Part shown: positions 12,690 to 23,925 of the stretch, in pieces
Layout: every line of letters begins with the position of its first letter
How positions within the stretch are numbered: the first letter of the stretch is position 1
Source: Valencia hispanica
Lineage: Eukaryota; Chordata; Actinopteri; Cyprinodontiformes; Valenciidae
Reading direction: 5' to 3'
Assembly (NCBI GenBank): GCA_963556495.2
Contig: OY747702.1
Span: 53,345,286 to 53,409,285, forward strand
Length of the DNA stretch: 64,000 nucleotides
Translations under genes and position numbers: made by a program
Notes under the pieces: model-generated
What the model was told of the DNA's origin: nothing
What the model saw: only the letters and a program-made list of their open reading frames with translations
The model's database searches: none

Positions 12690-13935
12690 TAAATAGAATA
12701 GAATAATCTTTTATTGTCCCACAAAGGGGAAATCTGGCTGCAATAGCAGCAAAGTGACAGATGATAGAAGCATTTAGGATCACACAAGAAAGGTAGAAAA
12801 AATTATAAAAATATAATTAAGAATAATAATATATATACATTAAGGACATAATTACAAAAACCAGAGTAATGTGGAATTATTTGAATGAGCAAATGAGTAG
12901 GATAATTTAAAAATAAAAAATATTTACAGAATATGCATGTGTAGTTGTGCATTAAAAAGTTAAAAAGTAAACTTATTATTTACAAGTTAACAGAATATAA
13001 ACTGAGAAAAACAGATGTGCAAATAACACCAGCAGAAATTTTAATTAAGTGAGTTGAACAGTGCAAATTACAGCAGTGGTATAAACTAGGGTGACCAGAT
13101 TTTCAAAACTAAAAACTGGGACACCTACATTTGACCAAAAATTTAAGGTTGACATATCCTCTCACTGGTGAGCTTTTTATTGTGGAAAGTGGAAAGTAGT
13201 AATACTTGAACATCTATATTCAAAATAAGGAAATTCTTTTGTAATCTTTTTAGTGAAACATTTTTCTGCGGAACAGTACTGTATATTTGAAACACATTTG
13301 TTTGGGCAATAGCCCTTTTGTGAACAGTAAAAAAAAGAAAAAGAAAACTTTAACGGCCCTCAACTTGATTAGAAACAAAACAGAACAACAACATTACTGT
13401 TCTCCCCTAACATTAGCGACTCTTATGTGCCACCGCTTATGTTTGCTAGTTTTAACATGACTCTACACGTCCGCGTTCCCATTGTGAGAAACAGAGAATT
13501 CACACTTAGATAAAGCACAAAATGTAGCATATATTCGTTTCCTGGCACTTTTCTGAGAAAGTGCTTTTTCATTGGTTTATTACCATCACTATGATAAACT
13601 TTGTAATTGACGTGCAAAGACAATTAGTTCTGTGCACTGTAAGCCATTACATTGGTTAAAAATGGGGCGTTCGGGACAAAGGCTGGGTGAAACCGGGACA
13701 ACATAATAGGTTTGTAAACATCCTTGGGGACACAGGACAAATGGCTAAAAATCTGGACTGTCCCGCGTAAATCGGGCGCCTGGTCACCCTAGTGTAAACA
13801 TTATTGGGTTTGTTGGGAGCAGTTCTGGTTGTAGAGTCTAACAACTGCAGTGAGGAAGAACCTGCGAAAACGCTCCTTCAAGCACATAGGATGCAGCAGT
13901 CTCTCACTGAAGGAGCTCTACAGCTCAGCAACAAT
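12690..13935 (-). mobile_element. Antisense LINE 3' part, interrupted by a hAT element
   Basis: The left edge carries CTTTTATTGTCCCACAAAGG, the reverse complement of a LINE tail ending in a stabilised AATAAA-type motif. The right edge (13835-13935) has GCAGTGAGGAAGAACCTGCG and GATGCAGCAGTCTCTCACTG, phrases found in the same repeat type in other fish. The two parts are separated by the element at 13087-13791. A shorter tail of the same kind is at 38068-38225. Confidence 0.55.
13087..13791. mobile_element. hAT-type non-autonomous element with 8-bp target duplication
   Basis: 705 bp with terminal inverted repeats TAGGGTGACCAG and CTGGTCACCCTA. It is flanked by GTATAAAC (13079-13086) and GTGTAAAC (13792-13799), an 8-bp target duplication with one change. 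Both duplication length and TAGGG ends fit the hAT superfamily. No transposase is encoded. It sits inside the antisense LINE tail, so it is the younger of the two. Confidence 0.85.
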
Positions 13936-15016
13936 AAAAACCAACAAGAAAAACGGAAAGGGAATTAATTCTTCTTCTTCTTTTATATAACATCATTTGT
14001 CATTTTGTCTCTTCTCTGAGCTGATCATCTTTGCTTCCATCCCTGTTTCATCTCCTGTCTTCCTCATTTCTCTCCACTAGTTTGGACTCGTGGCAGGTAG
14101 GCTGACAGATTTACAGGTGCTTCTCATCTACTGACTCCAGATGAAAAAACACACACACGCACACACACGAGCATATGCTGTCTGGTTGTGTCAACAGTTC
14201 TGAAGTCGTACTGGCAGTCTGTGAGCCACTTCATTGATTAAACACAGCAGGAAGTAAGGTCCAATAAATAACATTTCCAGATCTGCAAGAAGTGCATTTC
14301 TTTAAATGGTGAGTGGCCTTAAGGCACAGGTCCAGTCCTGCTTCTATCCCTGTGAGTTGGCAGACTAAGAAGTAGCTGGTACTAGCTGAGCACATATGAA
14401 TATTTGAAATTCATAAAAAGTGGAAGACATTAAAATATACAAACACTGCACGTTGGCAGTGCAAGTGCAACCCAATGACCCAATAAAAGATTCAACTCAA
14501 TATTAATTTATTTATCCCAAACAGAAATTCAAGTGCCATCCAAGTGTCTTTGTGATGGCTGCAGATAAAGCCACACAAATTGGGCAAAATATAACACACA
14601 TCACAGTGTGACAAAAGAAAATGATTCAAAACACTACGCATATATTTTGCTTTCTTTAAAAATGGGATTTAATTTACCGAAAAACAAATTGGTTTTAGTT
14701 TAGAATTTATTTATTTAAACAATTACATACAGGACACTGTCTTCTAAATTAAGTGCGCACACTTTAGTTTACACTGTCAGCCACTATTTAAGTTTCCTCT
14801 TTGTCTCAGTTAGGAAGGTCAGTTTGTTTAAGTCAGTGTTGTTCTGTTCTGTTACTTTGATCTGTTTTATGAACCCAAGAACTTGATTTTTGTAAAATTT
14901 ACTCAAGTTTATTTTGGGGGGGTTAAACAAAAAACCCTTTTGTAGACTTTAACCTGTGCCTGGCTGTCCTTTACCGCTTGGTCCATTACAGTCTTTAAAG
15001 AGTCATTGTAGATAAT
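13936..15016. other. AFG2A intron with low-complexity tracts only
   Basis: Contains a TTC-rich run near 13970 and a CA-rich stretch near 14150-14170. No gene or element border recognised. Confidence 0.45.
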
Positions 15017-15340
15017 AATAATGATGGCTTGCATTTACATAGCGCTTTTCAAGACTCTCAAAATGCTTTACAACTCCATTATTCATTCACTATCACATTC
15101 ACACACTGGTGGAAGCAAGCTATGATTGTAGCCACAGCTGCCCTGGGGCAGACTGACCGAAGCGAGGCTGCCATATCGCGCCATCGACCCTTCTGGCCAA
15201 CACCAATAGGCAAGGTAGGTGAAGTGTCTTGCCCAAGGACACAACGACATGTAGCAGGTGGAAGCTGGAATCGAACCCACAATTTCTGGGTTGACAACAG
15301 GCTGACAACTCTACCACTAGAGAGAAACAACTACCCTAGA
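15017..15340 (-). repeat. Fish repeat with antisense tRNA-like end
   Basis: Begins with CATTTACATAGCGCTTTTCA and continues CATTCACACACTGGTGGAAG, then CTTGCCCAAGGACACAACG and an antisense tRNA-like end GAATCGAACCCACAA ... CTCTACCACTAGAG. The head recurs, truncated, at 29517-29640. Three overlapping minus frames and one plus frame over it are shadows. It is a repeat, not a tRNA gene: the antisense B box is present but no clover leaf could be formed. Confidence 0.65.
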
Positions 15341-16324
15341 TGGTGATGCTGTGGGCAAGAATGATCTCTAGTAGGAGTCAGTCTTGCAATGAATCTAAAG
15401 AGGCCTCTGATGGAAGAAAATATTGTTGAATGACAGTCTCATGACAGTCACTACATGTTAACAGCTCAGTTTCCGTGCAGCAAAGAGGATATTTCACAGC
15501 AACATGTCTTGGATGACACAATTAGTTGTTGGCAGGCGATGCTAATCCATCTCATTTGCTTCTGCAGCTCCTCTTTAAATCTCTATCTAGCCGTGTAGTT
15601 AGAAAACCAAGAAGAGAGACAGAGTAGGGGATATGATTCTTGCCCATTTTGATCGATGGAAGAAGTGGTTTGAATTTCCTCCTTCTCTCTCTGCTCTTTG
15701 GTCATTCACTGTGTCCATAAAACTTACATTTGAACTCCTCTGGGATTTGGGGTCAAAATTCAGATTTTATTTGAGCTTTTGAGTTGCTAATCTGCTGCTC
15801 CTGGTTGCAAAAACCTTTTGGGCATGGATATGAATCAGAACAACTGTCTAAGAGTAAAAAAGTGAGAGCAAAACAGCTTTCAAGCTGCACAGCATCCAGA
15901 ACCAGAGAGAATATTTGTCCAAACAAGCAACGCTTCAACCCAAAAAATTATGAACAAAAGTCTACAAACAAAACAAATCAGAACTAACGTAGCAGAGCTG
16001 CTCCAACATGCTGCCAACATGAACAGCGCAATTCTAGAATATTCAGATCCAAAAAAATAACACAAGATCCAGATATACGAAGCCTGCTAGTTGAGGTAAC
16101 GTGCATGATTAAGTTTGAGTATATTAATAGCTTATTTAATGCTGGATGGTACTTATCATTAGGAATGTAACGGTACATGTATTTGTATTTCTCATTATGG
16201 AACGTTCAGTACGGCACACAGATATAGCAAGTTTCCACACGGAAGCATAACTGCGTTGCACTTTAGCCAGGAAGAGAAGCGACTCTGTAAACAAATACAG
16301 CCCAGCCCGCTGCTAGCAGACGTT

Positions 16325-16432
16325 ATGGCCGGCGACTCTGTGAAAGAGCAGGAGCTGGAATACCCGCTTCCGTCGTTAAAGCGTCCTGTATGGGAACACG
16401 TCGGCTTCCCGGTAAAGTATGTGAATAGACAA
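16325..16432 (+). pseudogene. hAT transposase N-terminus, first half of a BED finger
   Basis: An ATG at 16325 in a GC-richer block opens MAGDSVKEQELEYPLPSLKR followed by PVWEHVGFPVKYVN. The aromatic Trp and the GFP(V) turn are the start of a BED-type zinc finger as in hAT transposases of the ZBED group. The reading frame runs on to a stop at 16558, but after the YVN segment it reads into unrelated AT-rich sequence, so the Cys-x2-Cys part is missing. Broken relic. Confidence 0.6.
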
Positions 16433-16749
16433 AGAAATTGTTTGTTTTTTTCATGCAAATATACATGCACATTTATTCAATATTTTAAAATTATCCTGCT
16501 CAGTTGCACATTTCTTGAATTAGAATATACTATATTTAATAACTGCACAGTATTTTAGTGTTGTAATGTTGCCCTTACTGTACAGTATATTATTCCTGAT
16601 TTGGTTTTTAATATTTATTTTTTATCTTTTGAGTGAAATTTCCCCAGTCTGAAACAATAAGGACGTTTCTATAATATTCTATAGGACGAAAGCATAGTGC
16701 CGGGAACGGTTCAGTAGAGGCCTGGCATGCTTTTGGCAGAAAGTAAAAC

Positions 16750-16782
16750 ATGTTGACTCATTTAAAACGGCACCATGAAAAC
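16750..16782 (+). pseudogene. hAT transposase, second half of a BED finger
   Basis: Encodes MLTHLKRHHEN, the His pair that closes a BED finger (consensus-like N-M-x-x-H-L-x-x-H-H). It lies about 320 bases after the first half in the same orientation. The gap is AT-rich and non-coding, so an internal deletion or rearrangement has removed the cysteine knuckle. Confidence 0.5.
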
Positions 16783-17114
16783 ATTAATCTCAGCGCACTA
16801 AAATGATTTATGTTATTAAAAAGCGAAAGCCAAAATATTGATGTTGCAGTATCCTAAAAAGCTAATGTTTAAACTGTTTTATACTTTTTTATTGTATACA
16901 TTTTTATGTTATCTGAGAACATTTTGTTAGAAAACTTACTACAAACACAGTGTGATTTTAAATGTCATTACATTGAAATGTAAAAAAAAAAGTCGGGGGG
17001 AAAAATGTCAATTTTTTTCCCCACTTCCCTGACTGTACTGAAACTGAACTGAACATTAAAATGAAGCAAAGGGATGTAACAAACTAGGACTTTTGGCATA
17101 CCACTACACCCTTA

Positions 17115-18033
17115 CTTATCATGCATGTTTTCTTCTTTTTTTTTTTACTTTACTTACTTACTAGAAAACCTGGAGCATGCAGAGAAGACCAGCTTGCACA
17201 TTAGAACAGACTCTAGAATTGAATGGCTTGTAAGCAGAAAACCATCAAAATTAATAGAAGTAAAGGCTTGAAAACATTAATCTCTGTGACACTAATCTAG
17301 ATAATGTGTTTCACTTGATGAATTACTGAAACAACCTGTAAAACATGAGAAACATCAAAGCTCTAAAAGCTTAAATACTTTCAGTAAATGAAATTGCTGT
17401 ACTGATGATTTAGAAATTTACAGAAGTATTTTGAAGTTAAATAGTGGAGACAAAGTTACCAATTAAAAATTAAAGTGCAACACAGATGAAGAGAAGCACG
17501 TGCTGCCTCTGCTGCCCTTTTCTTAGCTCCATCCTGCAAATGTCATCTTCTTGCCCTGGTTTAACAGGAAGCACGCTGCATATTTGGCCTTCTCCATCTG
17601 CCACGAAAGAGCACAATGAAATGTTTGTGTGCCTCCGGTCCATGTCCTCTGTCCCACACCCCCCCAACCAAACTCTTTCCTTCAAGCCACAGATGTTCCC
17701 TGTGCCATCCCACTGAAACTCCTCCAGACAACACTCTGTTCTGTGTTCTCTGCTGGTGAAAGGCCACACAACTCTGCAAACACTGTATGGGAAACGGTGC
17801 ATTCATGCAGACTGTTTTGGATGTTTGTTCCGTCTATCATGCATGAATCACAGCGAGATGTACGCGGACGGAGGCTGTAGTCGTATAATTAACACAGACC
17901 ACCAAGATGATAATGAATTTGTCACACAAGCGGGAAGAAGCTGTTTTCTAGATTCTTCTAACAGTTTGCTGAGATGTTTAGTTTTCAATCTCCAGCCTGT
18001 TTTCAAAGGAATAGAGAAAAGGACACACCGTAC
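17115..18033. other. AFG2A intron next to the Walker B exon
   Basis: Overlapping open frames on both strands at 17470-17880 show no known domain. No element boundary recognised. Confidence 0.4.
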
Positions 18034-18113
18034 CTTCCTCTTTCGCTGGCGAGAGCGTCAATCTCATCAAAGAAGACGATGGAGGGAGCGACGGCCCTCG
18101 CCTTCCGAAACAC
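18034..18113 (-). CDS. afg2a: AFG2A exon: Walker B of second AAA+ domain
   Basis: 80 bp. Acceptor CTCGCAG then GTGTTT; donor GAGGAAG then GTACGG. It encodes [19 protein letters not shown] followed by ALASERG, then two bases (AG) of a split serine codon completed by the C that begins the next exon. VFFDEID is the Walker B box, with the catalytic Asp-Glu pair intact. The plus-strand open frames of 136 and 83 codons over this place are shadows. Confidence 0.94.
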
Positions 18114-18479
18114 CTGCGAGCAGCGTCAGCGACAACGGAAGAGGCAGAAACAGGACGAATGTTTAACGGGACGGATGAATCATTCGGGACACAAACACAG
18201 AGAGGAAATACAGCCGTCAGTATGAAGCCAGAAATCACATCACAGGTCATCCTTTTAGTACGTCAAAAATTCACCTAAGGACACAATCATCAGGAAGGAT
18301 TTGGGTTTATAAAAATAACCAAACATAGAGCAGAAGAAAAGTATTCACACCCACTGAGCTGTTTAGTCAGGTTAAAAGCAAAGAATTCGGCTAGTTTTAG
18401 TGGGCTTTTATGTGACAGACCTTCATAAGGTACAGCATGTCCTGCTGCTAAATCAGTACAGATAATTCAGAAGAGATGT

Positions 18480-18650
18480 TTTCTTTTTTGTTCTTCACTT
18501 TCTGTTATTGGGACTATTCCTGTATTGTATGTACTGTATGTATTATTTTTGTATCTTGAATGGGGACACACTATGGAGGCAAAACAAATTTCAGTGTAAA
18601 CTGACAATAAAGTAGTATCGTATTGTATTGTATCGTATAATTTTTTTTTT
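18480..18650 (+). mobile_element. LINE 3' tail
   Basis: Ends AATTTCAGTGTAAACTGACA then ATAAAG and a GTATT/GTATC repeat, the usual short tandem tail of a LINE. No coding part is attached. Confidence 0.5.
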
Positions 18651-18834
18651 TACAAATAAAAATCTGAAAAGTGTGTGCTTTTGTTTTCAGCCACCTTTAC
18701 TCTTGTAAATAAATACAATCCAGAGCAAACTATTGCACAGGGCACAGGGGACCTATGTAGTAAATAGTCCACCTGTGTGTAATTTATCCTTAACATGAAT
18801 CCAGATGTTCTGTGGAGGCCGGACAATAGACTTT

Positions 18835-19446
18835 AAAATACTTTAGGTAGTTTATAAATCACTGAATGGCTTAGCACCAAAATAAATTAAAGATCTGTTG
18901 TCGTATCAATCTTCCAGACAATTCAGGTGTTGTGGTTCAAGTCTATTCTGCATCCCAGAGTCAGAACCCTACAAGGAGAAGTGGCTCCTCTTATCTGGAA
19001 CAAACTTCCAGAAAACTGCAACGGTGCTGAAACACCGAGATCCTTTAAATGAAAGCTAAAACTAATTTGCTTGGAGCTCCCTTTGATTACCATTAATCAT
19101 TAATTACCTCCGGCAAGGAGGTTATGTTTTTGCCAGGGTTTGTGTTTGTGGCGGCTTGTTAGTTAGCAACATAACTCCAAGAGTAATAGGTGAAATGCCT
19201 GCAATGGAACCAGGAACGAGTGATTACCGTCTGGGCAGGGTGATGTGGGGGGGCTGAGTTGCCTTGGCGGAGGTCTGCGCTCTCCGAATGCTTTTCTAGT
19301 CTAGTCTGGATTGCAGTTTTTTATTATCTCTCTTTATTTTGTCACTGTAATGTTCTTTTTTCTTTGCTTATTGTGAAATGTTTTTATCATGTAAAACACT
19401 TTGAACTGCCTTGTTGCTGAAATGTACTATACAAATAAACTTGACT
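18835..19446 (+). mobile_element. L2-clade LINE 3' end, with a short repeat inside
   Basis: Decayed codons match the family C-terminus (WLSTKI-like, then APLIWNKLPEN and a degenerate SFK segment) up to about 19095. The 3' untranslated part resumes at 19312 and ends CTATACAAATAAACTTGACT, the family's tail. Stops and frameshifts interrupt every part. Confidence 0.7.
19105..19311. repeat. Interspersed repeat inserted in L2
   Basis: Starts ACCTCCGGCAAGGAGGTTAT and ends GCCTTGGCGGAGGTCTGCG followed by CTCTCC. The two ends share the CCTCCG-CAAGG motif in opposite sense. This is a recognised vertebrate repeat type, though I cannot give its class with certainty. Confidence 0.5.
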
Positions 19447-20057
19447 ATTAGCTTTGCACAAGAAAAAAGCCTTATACTTGCCAGAAGCCAAGTAGAAGGT
19501 TGTTTGGATTGGATGTATATACACATATGTTTATTGTTCTTTTTATCCCCTATTTAATTTCTTCTTAAAACGTATATAGATTATTATTGACACATAATCT
19601 TGGGCTATAAAGCTGATTCTGTTGTGGAAGAAGGTATTCTGATCAGGGGTATCAGGGGCAAAATGCTTTGTGTGGAGAAAACACCATCCCTACGGTGGCA
19701 GCATGATGCTGTGGGGATGCTTTTCTTCAGCAAGGACAAAGGAGCTGTTTAGAGTTGATGGGACCATAGGATTGAGGTAAATGCAGGAAAACCTATTACA
19801 ATGGCCCTTTCCAACTGAGCATCCATGGTTAGACCTGAAAAGTGCTCCCCATCCTCCTGGGCTGGACCTACTTTGCAGGACAATTTGCACAAAAAAAATT
19901 ATCTTGATGCACAAAGTTGGAAGAGACTTATCCCATATTTTATGTTTCCTATCACATAAAATCCCCCCCCAAAAAAAATTGAAGTCCTTGGTTGTAACGT
20001 GATGAAAGGGTATGAATACTTTTGCAGGGCACTCTAAGGAAAGTTTAAAGAACGTAC

Positions 20058-20111
20058 CTCTCGAACTGCTCTTTCAGACTCCCCAACATACTTGCTCAGT
20101 AATTCTGGACC
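20058..20111 (-). CDS. afg2a: AFG2A micro-exon: pore-loop segment of second AAA+ domain
   Basis: 54 bp, 18 codons, phase 0 at both ends; too short to stand out as an open frame. Acceptor CTTTCAG then GGTCCAG; donor CGAGAG then GTACGT. It encodes GPELLSKYVGESERAVRE. The KYVGESE motif is the classic AAA+ substrate-facing pore loop and the following sensor helix. It continues the upstream exon (FLAIK) and leads into VFRKARA of the next, as in vertebrate AFG2A. Only about 21 bases separate its donor GT from the terminus of an old Tc1-like element at 20034. Confidence 0.94.
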
Positions 20112-21921
20112 CTGAAAGAATGATTCATGCAGAACAGAACAGAGTTACTCGTTTTATAAGAGCTACTACAAAATAACTATCTAACATTCATCTAAGTTAG
20201 GACCTTTGACAAATCGTTCCCATTGTTTAAGTCATTTTTTTTTTTCAAATCCAGAAGTGCAATTCTCATCGACAACTGAAGCATCTGCTCCTCCAACACT
20301 GCAGATCAAACAAAGAAACGGTGATAATCAAGAGTTGAAGCACAGCAGGAGGCGTTTTGTCTCTTTGTGTGAAATTCTTTCTGTGCTCACTGTACGCTGT
20401 GTATCGTTTCATGTTTGTATGTAACACATGTGGCTCACTTGGCAAAGATGAACATTTTCCACTCTATGAGCATTAAAATAGCACATCTGCTCGCACCATG
20501 GTGCAACTTCTCCTGTTATGAATGCATTCAGGCACATCAAATAAAATCTGATCTTCGGGAAGATCTAAGGCATGGAATAGAAGGTTTGTGCTCACAACAG
20601 CTTCATAAATATAACCTGCAGCCGTATTTGTCAAGGCTGTTGGATGGTTTTTGTCTCCAATGATGAGAGCTTTTTTCCACATTTAGCGTAAAAAGAACAG
20701 AGGAAGACAATAAATTGAGAGGGAACCAGAACAAACATTTCTCCTGCTATTATTATTGCACAGGATGACCCAAACCGACCCAAATCTACTTTATTTCTAA
20801 TTTCCACTGGAAAGATATACCTCCTTCGCATAGAACGCCTACAGGATGTAGCTCCTAAAAAGAGCAGCTAGTGTTGAAAGCATTAAAAGCACCTCCAGTT
20901 CTGAATTAATTTTTGAGATTACATGTGTAGTGAAATGACTCATTTTACAAATAAAGTGAATTTAATTAATTGCCCAACATTCTGCAACAGTTGTTTTAAA
21001 TTTCTGAGGTTTTCGTAGGTGCATGAGGAAATAATTAGGTTTTATATTTCATCTACAACTTATTATAAAAATTTCTTCTATGCATTATATAAAAACATAT
21101 TTAACTCCTTGTCTTTGTGCTAAACTTCACCCTTGTTTGATTTTTAACCATTTTTTCACTGCAACCTATTCTTTTTAAACATTTTTACTCCTTTAGATGC
21201 TCGACCCTCTCCTGCTCACAGCAGACAAACTTCCTCTCAGCCTTTGGAGAAACTTCCTCCAATGCAATCTACTCTTTCAACACCTCTTAGCTGATGGACG
21301 AGACGACACTTAACTTCCAGCCCTTTTGTCTCCTGCAGTAAGAGTGGAGGTTGATTCATTATTCCCAGGCTGCTTGGTCCTTGGAAGAGCTGAGGCTTGG
21401 ACGTGGTTACTAAAAAAAAAAAAAAAGGCAGCAGAGATACGAGGTGTGTGTGTATACACACATGTTGGCATGCAGGTATGCATCTGCGACTGTGAGTGCG
21501 TACGAGTGGCTGAAGGGAGGAAACTGAAATTGACAAGATGATAATAGGGCTTTTTTACACAAGAGGAAACAGGAAGACCCCTTAAAGTATCCACATTTAA
21601 ATCAGGATAACGTATCTGTGTCAAAGCGACCGCTGCACTGGAAAAACCTGATACTGTTATTGCAGATGGTTGAGAGCGGCTTTCAGCAGTAGAGGCAGGA
21701 TGTTTTTTTTATCCCCTTTCAAAGAGCAGATTCTCTTGGTGATAACTTTAAACTGGCGGCAGAACCTCACAGCACACATCTTTTAGTATCTTTTAGTAGG
21801 ACAGGACCCTCCACACTTCGTGGTACCTAAACTAAAGGTTCCATTTCTTAATTTATTTTCTTTGTGTAGGTGACCAACAACTGCTATAACATCAACCTAA
21901 CCAAAGAACTTTAGGAGTTGA
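20112..21921. other. AFG2A intron, no feature seen
   Basis: No exon or clear element. A run of about 16 A lies near 21410-21426, next to a short TG/CA tract (21443-21465). Confidence 0.45.
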
Positions 21922-22559
21922 TAGGGGTGTAATGTTACACAAAACTCACACTTTGGTATGCTTTTGGTACACATCAATAAAGAAATACAAATGTCCATAT
22001 GATTTTTTTTTCCTTCCTTTCAATTCCAGAATTTTATTTTAGCATGTTCACTTAAAAAAGTTGAAAGTATAGAACTGATTGGAGATTTGATAGTAAAATA
22101 GTACAAGCAGACATAGCCAGAGTAGAAAACAATATAACCACTTCAAAACAATGAATGGTTATGTTTAGAAATGTTTAAATTATACTTTGCCCATGTTTGA
22201 GAATAAAACATGCTTAAATCCCTTTGGAGTTGTTTTGAAATCTTGACAACCTAGCCTCCCAGCTGTACTTGAATGCAGCATGGGCAGCTGTTAGGAAAAA
22301 AATCTTCTCATCAATTGGATTTGCGCCGACTTGCATTTCATACAAAATAAGGAGTTTGGGCTGATTGGATGCCACTGGTAGCCATGTGGACGTCATCTGT
22401 TTTTTTCTAGTATCAGTGATGTTTACCGTCAGTTTGACATTTTTTCAGGTGAGTCATTCAGTTTAGTGCAGAGCGTATTATGGACCTTCCACATGCATAC
22501 TGAACTGACAGGGCCGTATCAAAAAAAAAAAAAAGATTACATGTACCGTTACACCCCTA
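21922..22559 (-). mobile_element. hAT family, copy B
   Basis: 638 bp with TAGGGGTGTAATGTTACAC at the left and ACATGTACCGTTACACCCCTA at the right. Target duplication GGAGTTGA (21914-21921) and GGAGTTTA (22560-22567), one change. Body phrases GCAGACATAGCCAGAGTAG and CAGCATGGGCAGCTGTT are shared with copies E and F. Orientation is set relative to copy A. No coding capacity. Confidence 0.88.
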
Positions 22560-22599
22560 GGAGTTTATATTTTTTTGTTTTTTTATTGGACTATACATA

Positions 22600-22930
22600 C
22601 AGTGAACCCCACCTATTCGTGGATTTTTCTGTGGAACGCGACTCCAAAATGATTTACGAAAAATGTGCCTATTTTTTTTCTAAGAGCATATCTAAAATAT
22701 TCGAAAATACAGCTTGTGAAGATGAAATAGGCACAATCATACTTGACATGTCGTCCTTTGTAAAGCAGCCAATCCAGGAGCTCCATTCATTTTCCTTGAC
22801 GCTGATTGGCTGTACTCCCAAGAGTGAAGATAGTGTATGTTTGGTGTTTGAAGTACTAAAATTTGCAGCAGAAACTTCAAATATTCACAGACTTCAGCTA
22901 TTCGCAGGCTGTTGCGTCTCCCAACTAACA
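22600..22930. repeat. Interspersed repeat R, copy 1 (uninterrupted)
   Basis: Begins after TA with CAGTGAACCCCACCTATTCG and includes AGAGCATATCTAAAATATT, AAAGCAGCCAATCCAGGAGC and GCTGATTGGCTG. Copy 2 at 34398-34998 has the same phrases. CAGTGAACC after TA is reminiscent of pogo/Tigger ends, but I could not find a matching inverted end. The 172-codon open frame here is not supported as a gene. Confidence 0.6.
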
Positions 22931-23014
22931 AGAACAAAAAGGGTACACTGTAGGTCCATTGCCCTAAGCTACCTTCCAAAATAGGAAAGACAAGAAAACA
23001 CACTGTTCAAGTAA

Positions 23015-23715
23015 AGCATGTGTTAAATTTTCAAAAATTGGAAAGTTGCTGCAAAAAAATACTACTGGACCTAAACATGACCATAGCTACAGTCAGAACA
23101 ACAATTCAGAACTGGAACTGTGAGAAGAACTCAGGTTTAACCACTGCAGAAGAGACAAGCAGTAAAAAAATTGCCTTTTTGATCACCAATTCTCCAACAG
23201 TTAGATTTTATCTACATTCACCATCAGAAATATAAAGTTTTAATATAGTTTAAATATAGAGTTTTTCGAAAAGCTGCAGGGACTTTACCTGGAACGTTAT
23301 GCTTTGGTCAGATAAATATCAGATTGAGCTTCGAAATCTGATGTAAAACAAAGGATGAATATGTGGAAAAACAGACCATGGCCAGTGGATGGTAGTGGAT
23401 AGGTGATGCTGTGGGCTTTTTTCTCTTCCGAAGGCCCTTGGGAGCCTTGTTAGAGTGGATGACTTAATGAACCTTTGAAACACCAGGAGATTTTAAAATA
23501 GAAATCTGGTGGACTCAGCCAGAAAACTAAAAAAGGGTCACCTTTGGGAATTTCCGCAGATTAACAACCCTAAATAAATGGCCAAATCAACATAGAGATT
23601 TTCCACCTTGTAACAAAAAGGCTTTTCCGTGGCTATCGTACTCAGCAGGCCTAAATCCTCTGGAAAATCTGTTGGGTGAGCAGAAGAGAAAACAATCTGG
23701 AAGATCTAGAGCTGG
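23015..23715 (+). mobile_element. Degenerate Tc1-like transposase sequence
   Basis: The order of pieces follows Tc1 coding DNA: ACAGTCAGAACAACAATTCAG and AACTGGAACTGTGAG early, a GATGCTGTGGGCTTTTTTCTC piece (degenerate MLWGCFS region) near 23405, AAATGGCCAAATCAACATAG, then TCAGCAGGCCTAAATCCTCT (SPDLNPLE-like). All frames are broken. No terminal repeats were found. Confidence 0.5.
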
Positions 23716-23925
23716 GGTGTCCAACTCCAGCCTCAAGGATCATTGTCCTGCATGTTTTGGATTGCTTTCTGCTCCAACACATCTAATTCATGGAATGATT
23801 TTGTTGCTAAACATGTCATTAGACTCTACAAAAGTATGTTACAGAACTATTTGAATCATGTGTGTTGAACCAAAGAAACATCCCTGACGTGCTGGACACT
23901 GGACTGACTTAGGACCACAAACATC
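23707..23925. repeat. Imperfect palindromic repeat
   Basis: Left part GGGGTGTCCAACTCCAGCCT and GCTCCAACACATCTAATTCATG; right part AATCATGTGTGTTGAACCAAAGAAACATC and GGACCACAAACATC. The two halves are imperfect reverse complements, as in a fold-back element common in fish. Confidence 0.55.

Larger units (their letters stand above)
16160..17114 (+). mobile_element. hAT family, copy A, with BED zinc-finger remnant
   Basis: 955 bp flanked by a perfect 8-bp duplication CTTATCAT (16152-16159 and 17115-17122). Ends are TAGGAATGTAACGGTAC and ACTACACCCTTA. It belongs to the family also present at 21922, 30802, 33230, 57305 and 59770. It is the only copy that carries recognisable transposase sequence (see the two pseudogene entries inside it). 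Confidence 0.85.
18330..20034 (+). mobile_element. Old Tc1-like element, split by LINE insertions
   Basis: The left end has AAAAGTATTCACACCCACTG and the right end, reversed, GAGTGCCCTGCAAAAGTATT followed by CATACCC, with a TA at 20035. Sequence near 19680-19780 reads CACCATCCCTACGGTGGCAG, CATGATGCTGTGGGGATGC and TTTTCTTCAGCAAGGAC, the DNA form of the conserved Tc1 transposase GGGSIMLWGCFSS region, frameshifted. Between the two ends lie a LINE tail (18480-18650) and an L2 fragment (18835-19446). The copy occupies most of the 1.9-kb AFG2A intron. Confidence 0.65.

Noticed and set aside
22466..22984. 172-codon plus-strand open frame
   Set aside because: It starts inside hAT copy B and runs across repeat R; another copy of repeat R has no such frame, and no domain is visible.
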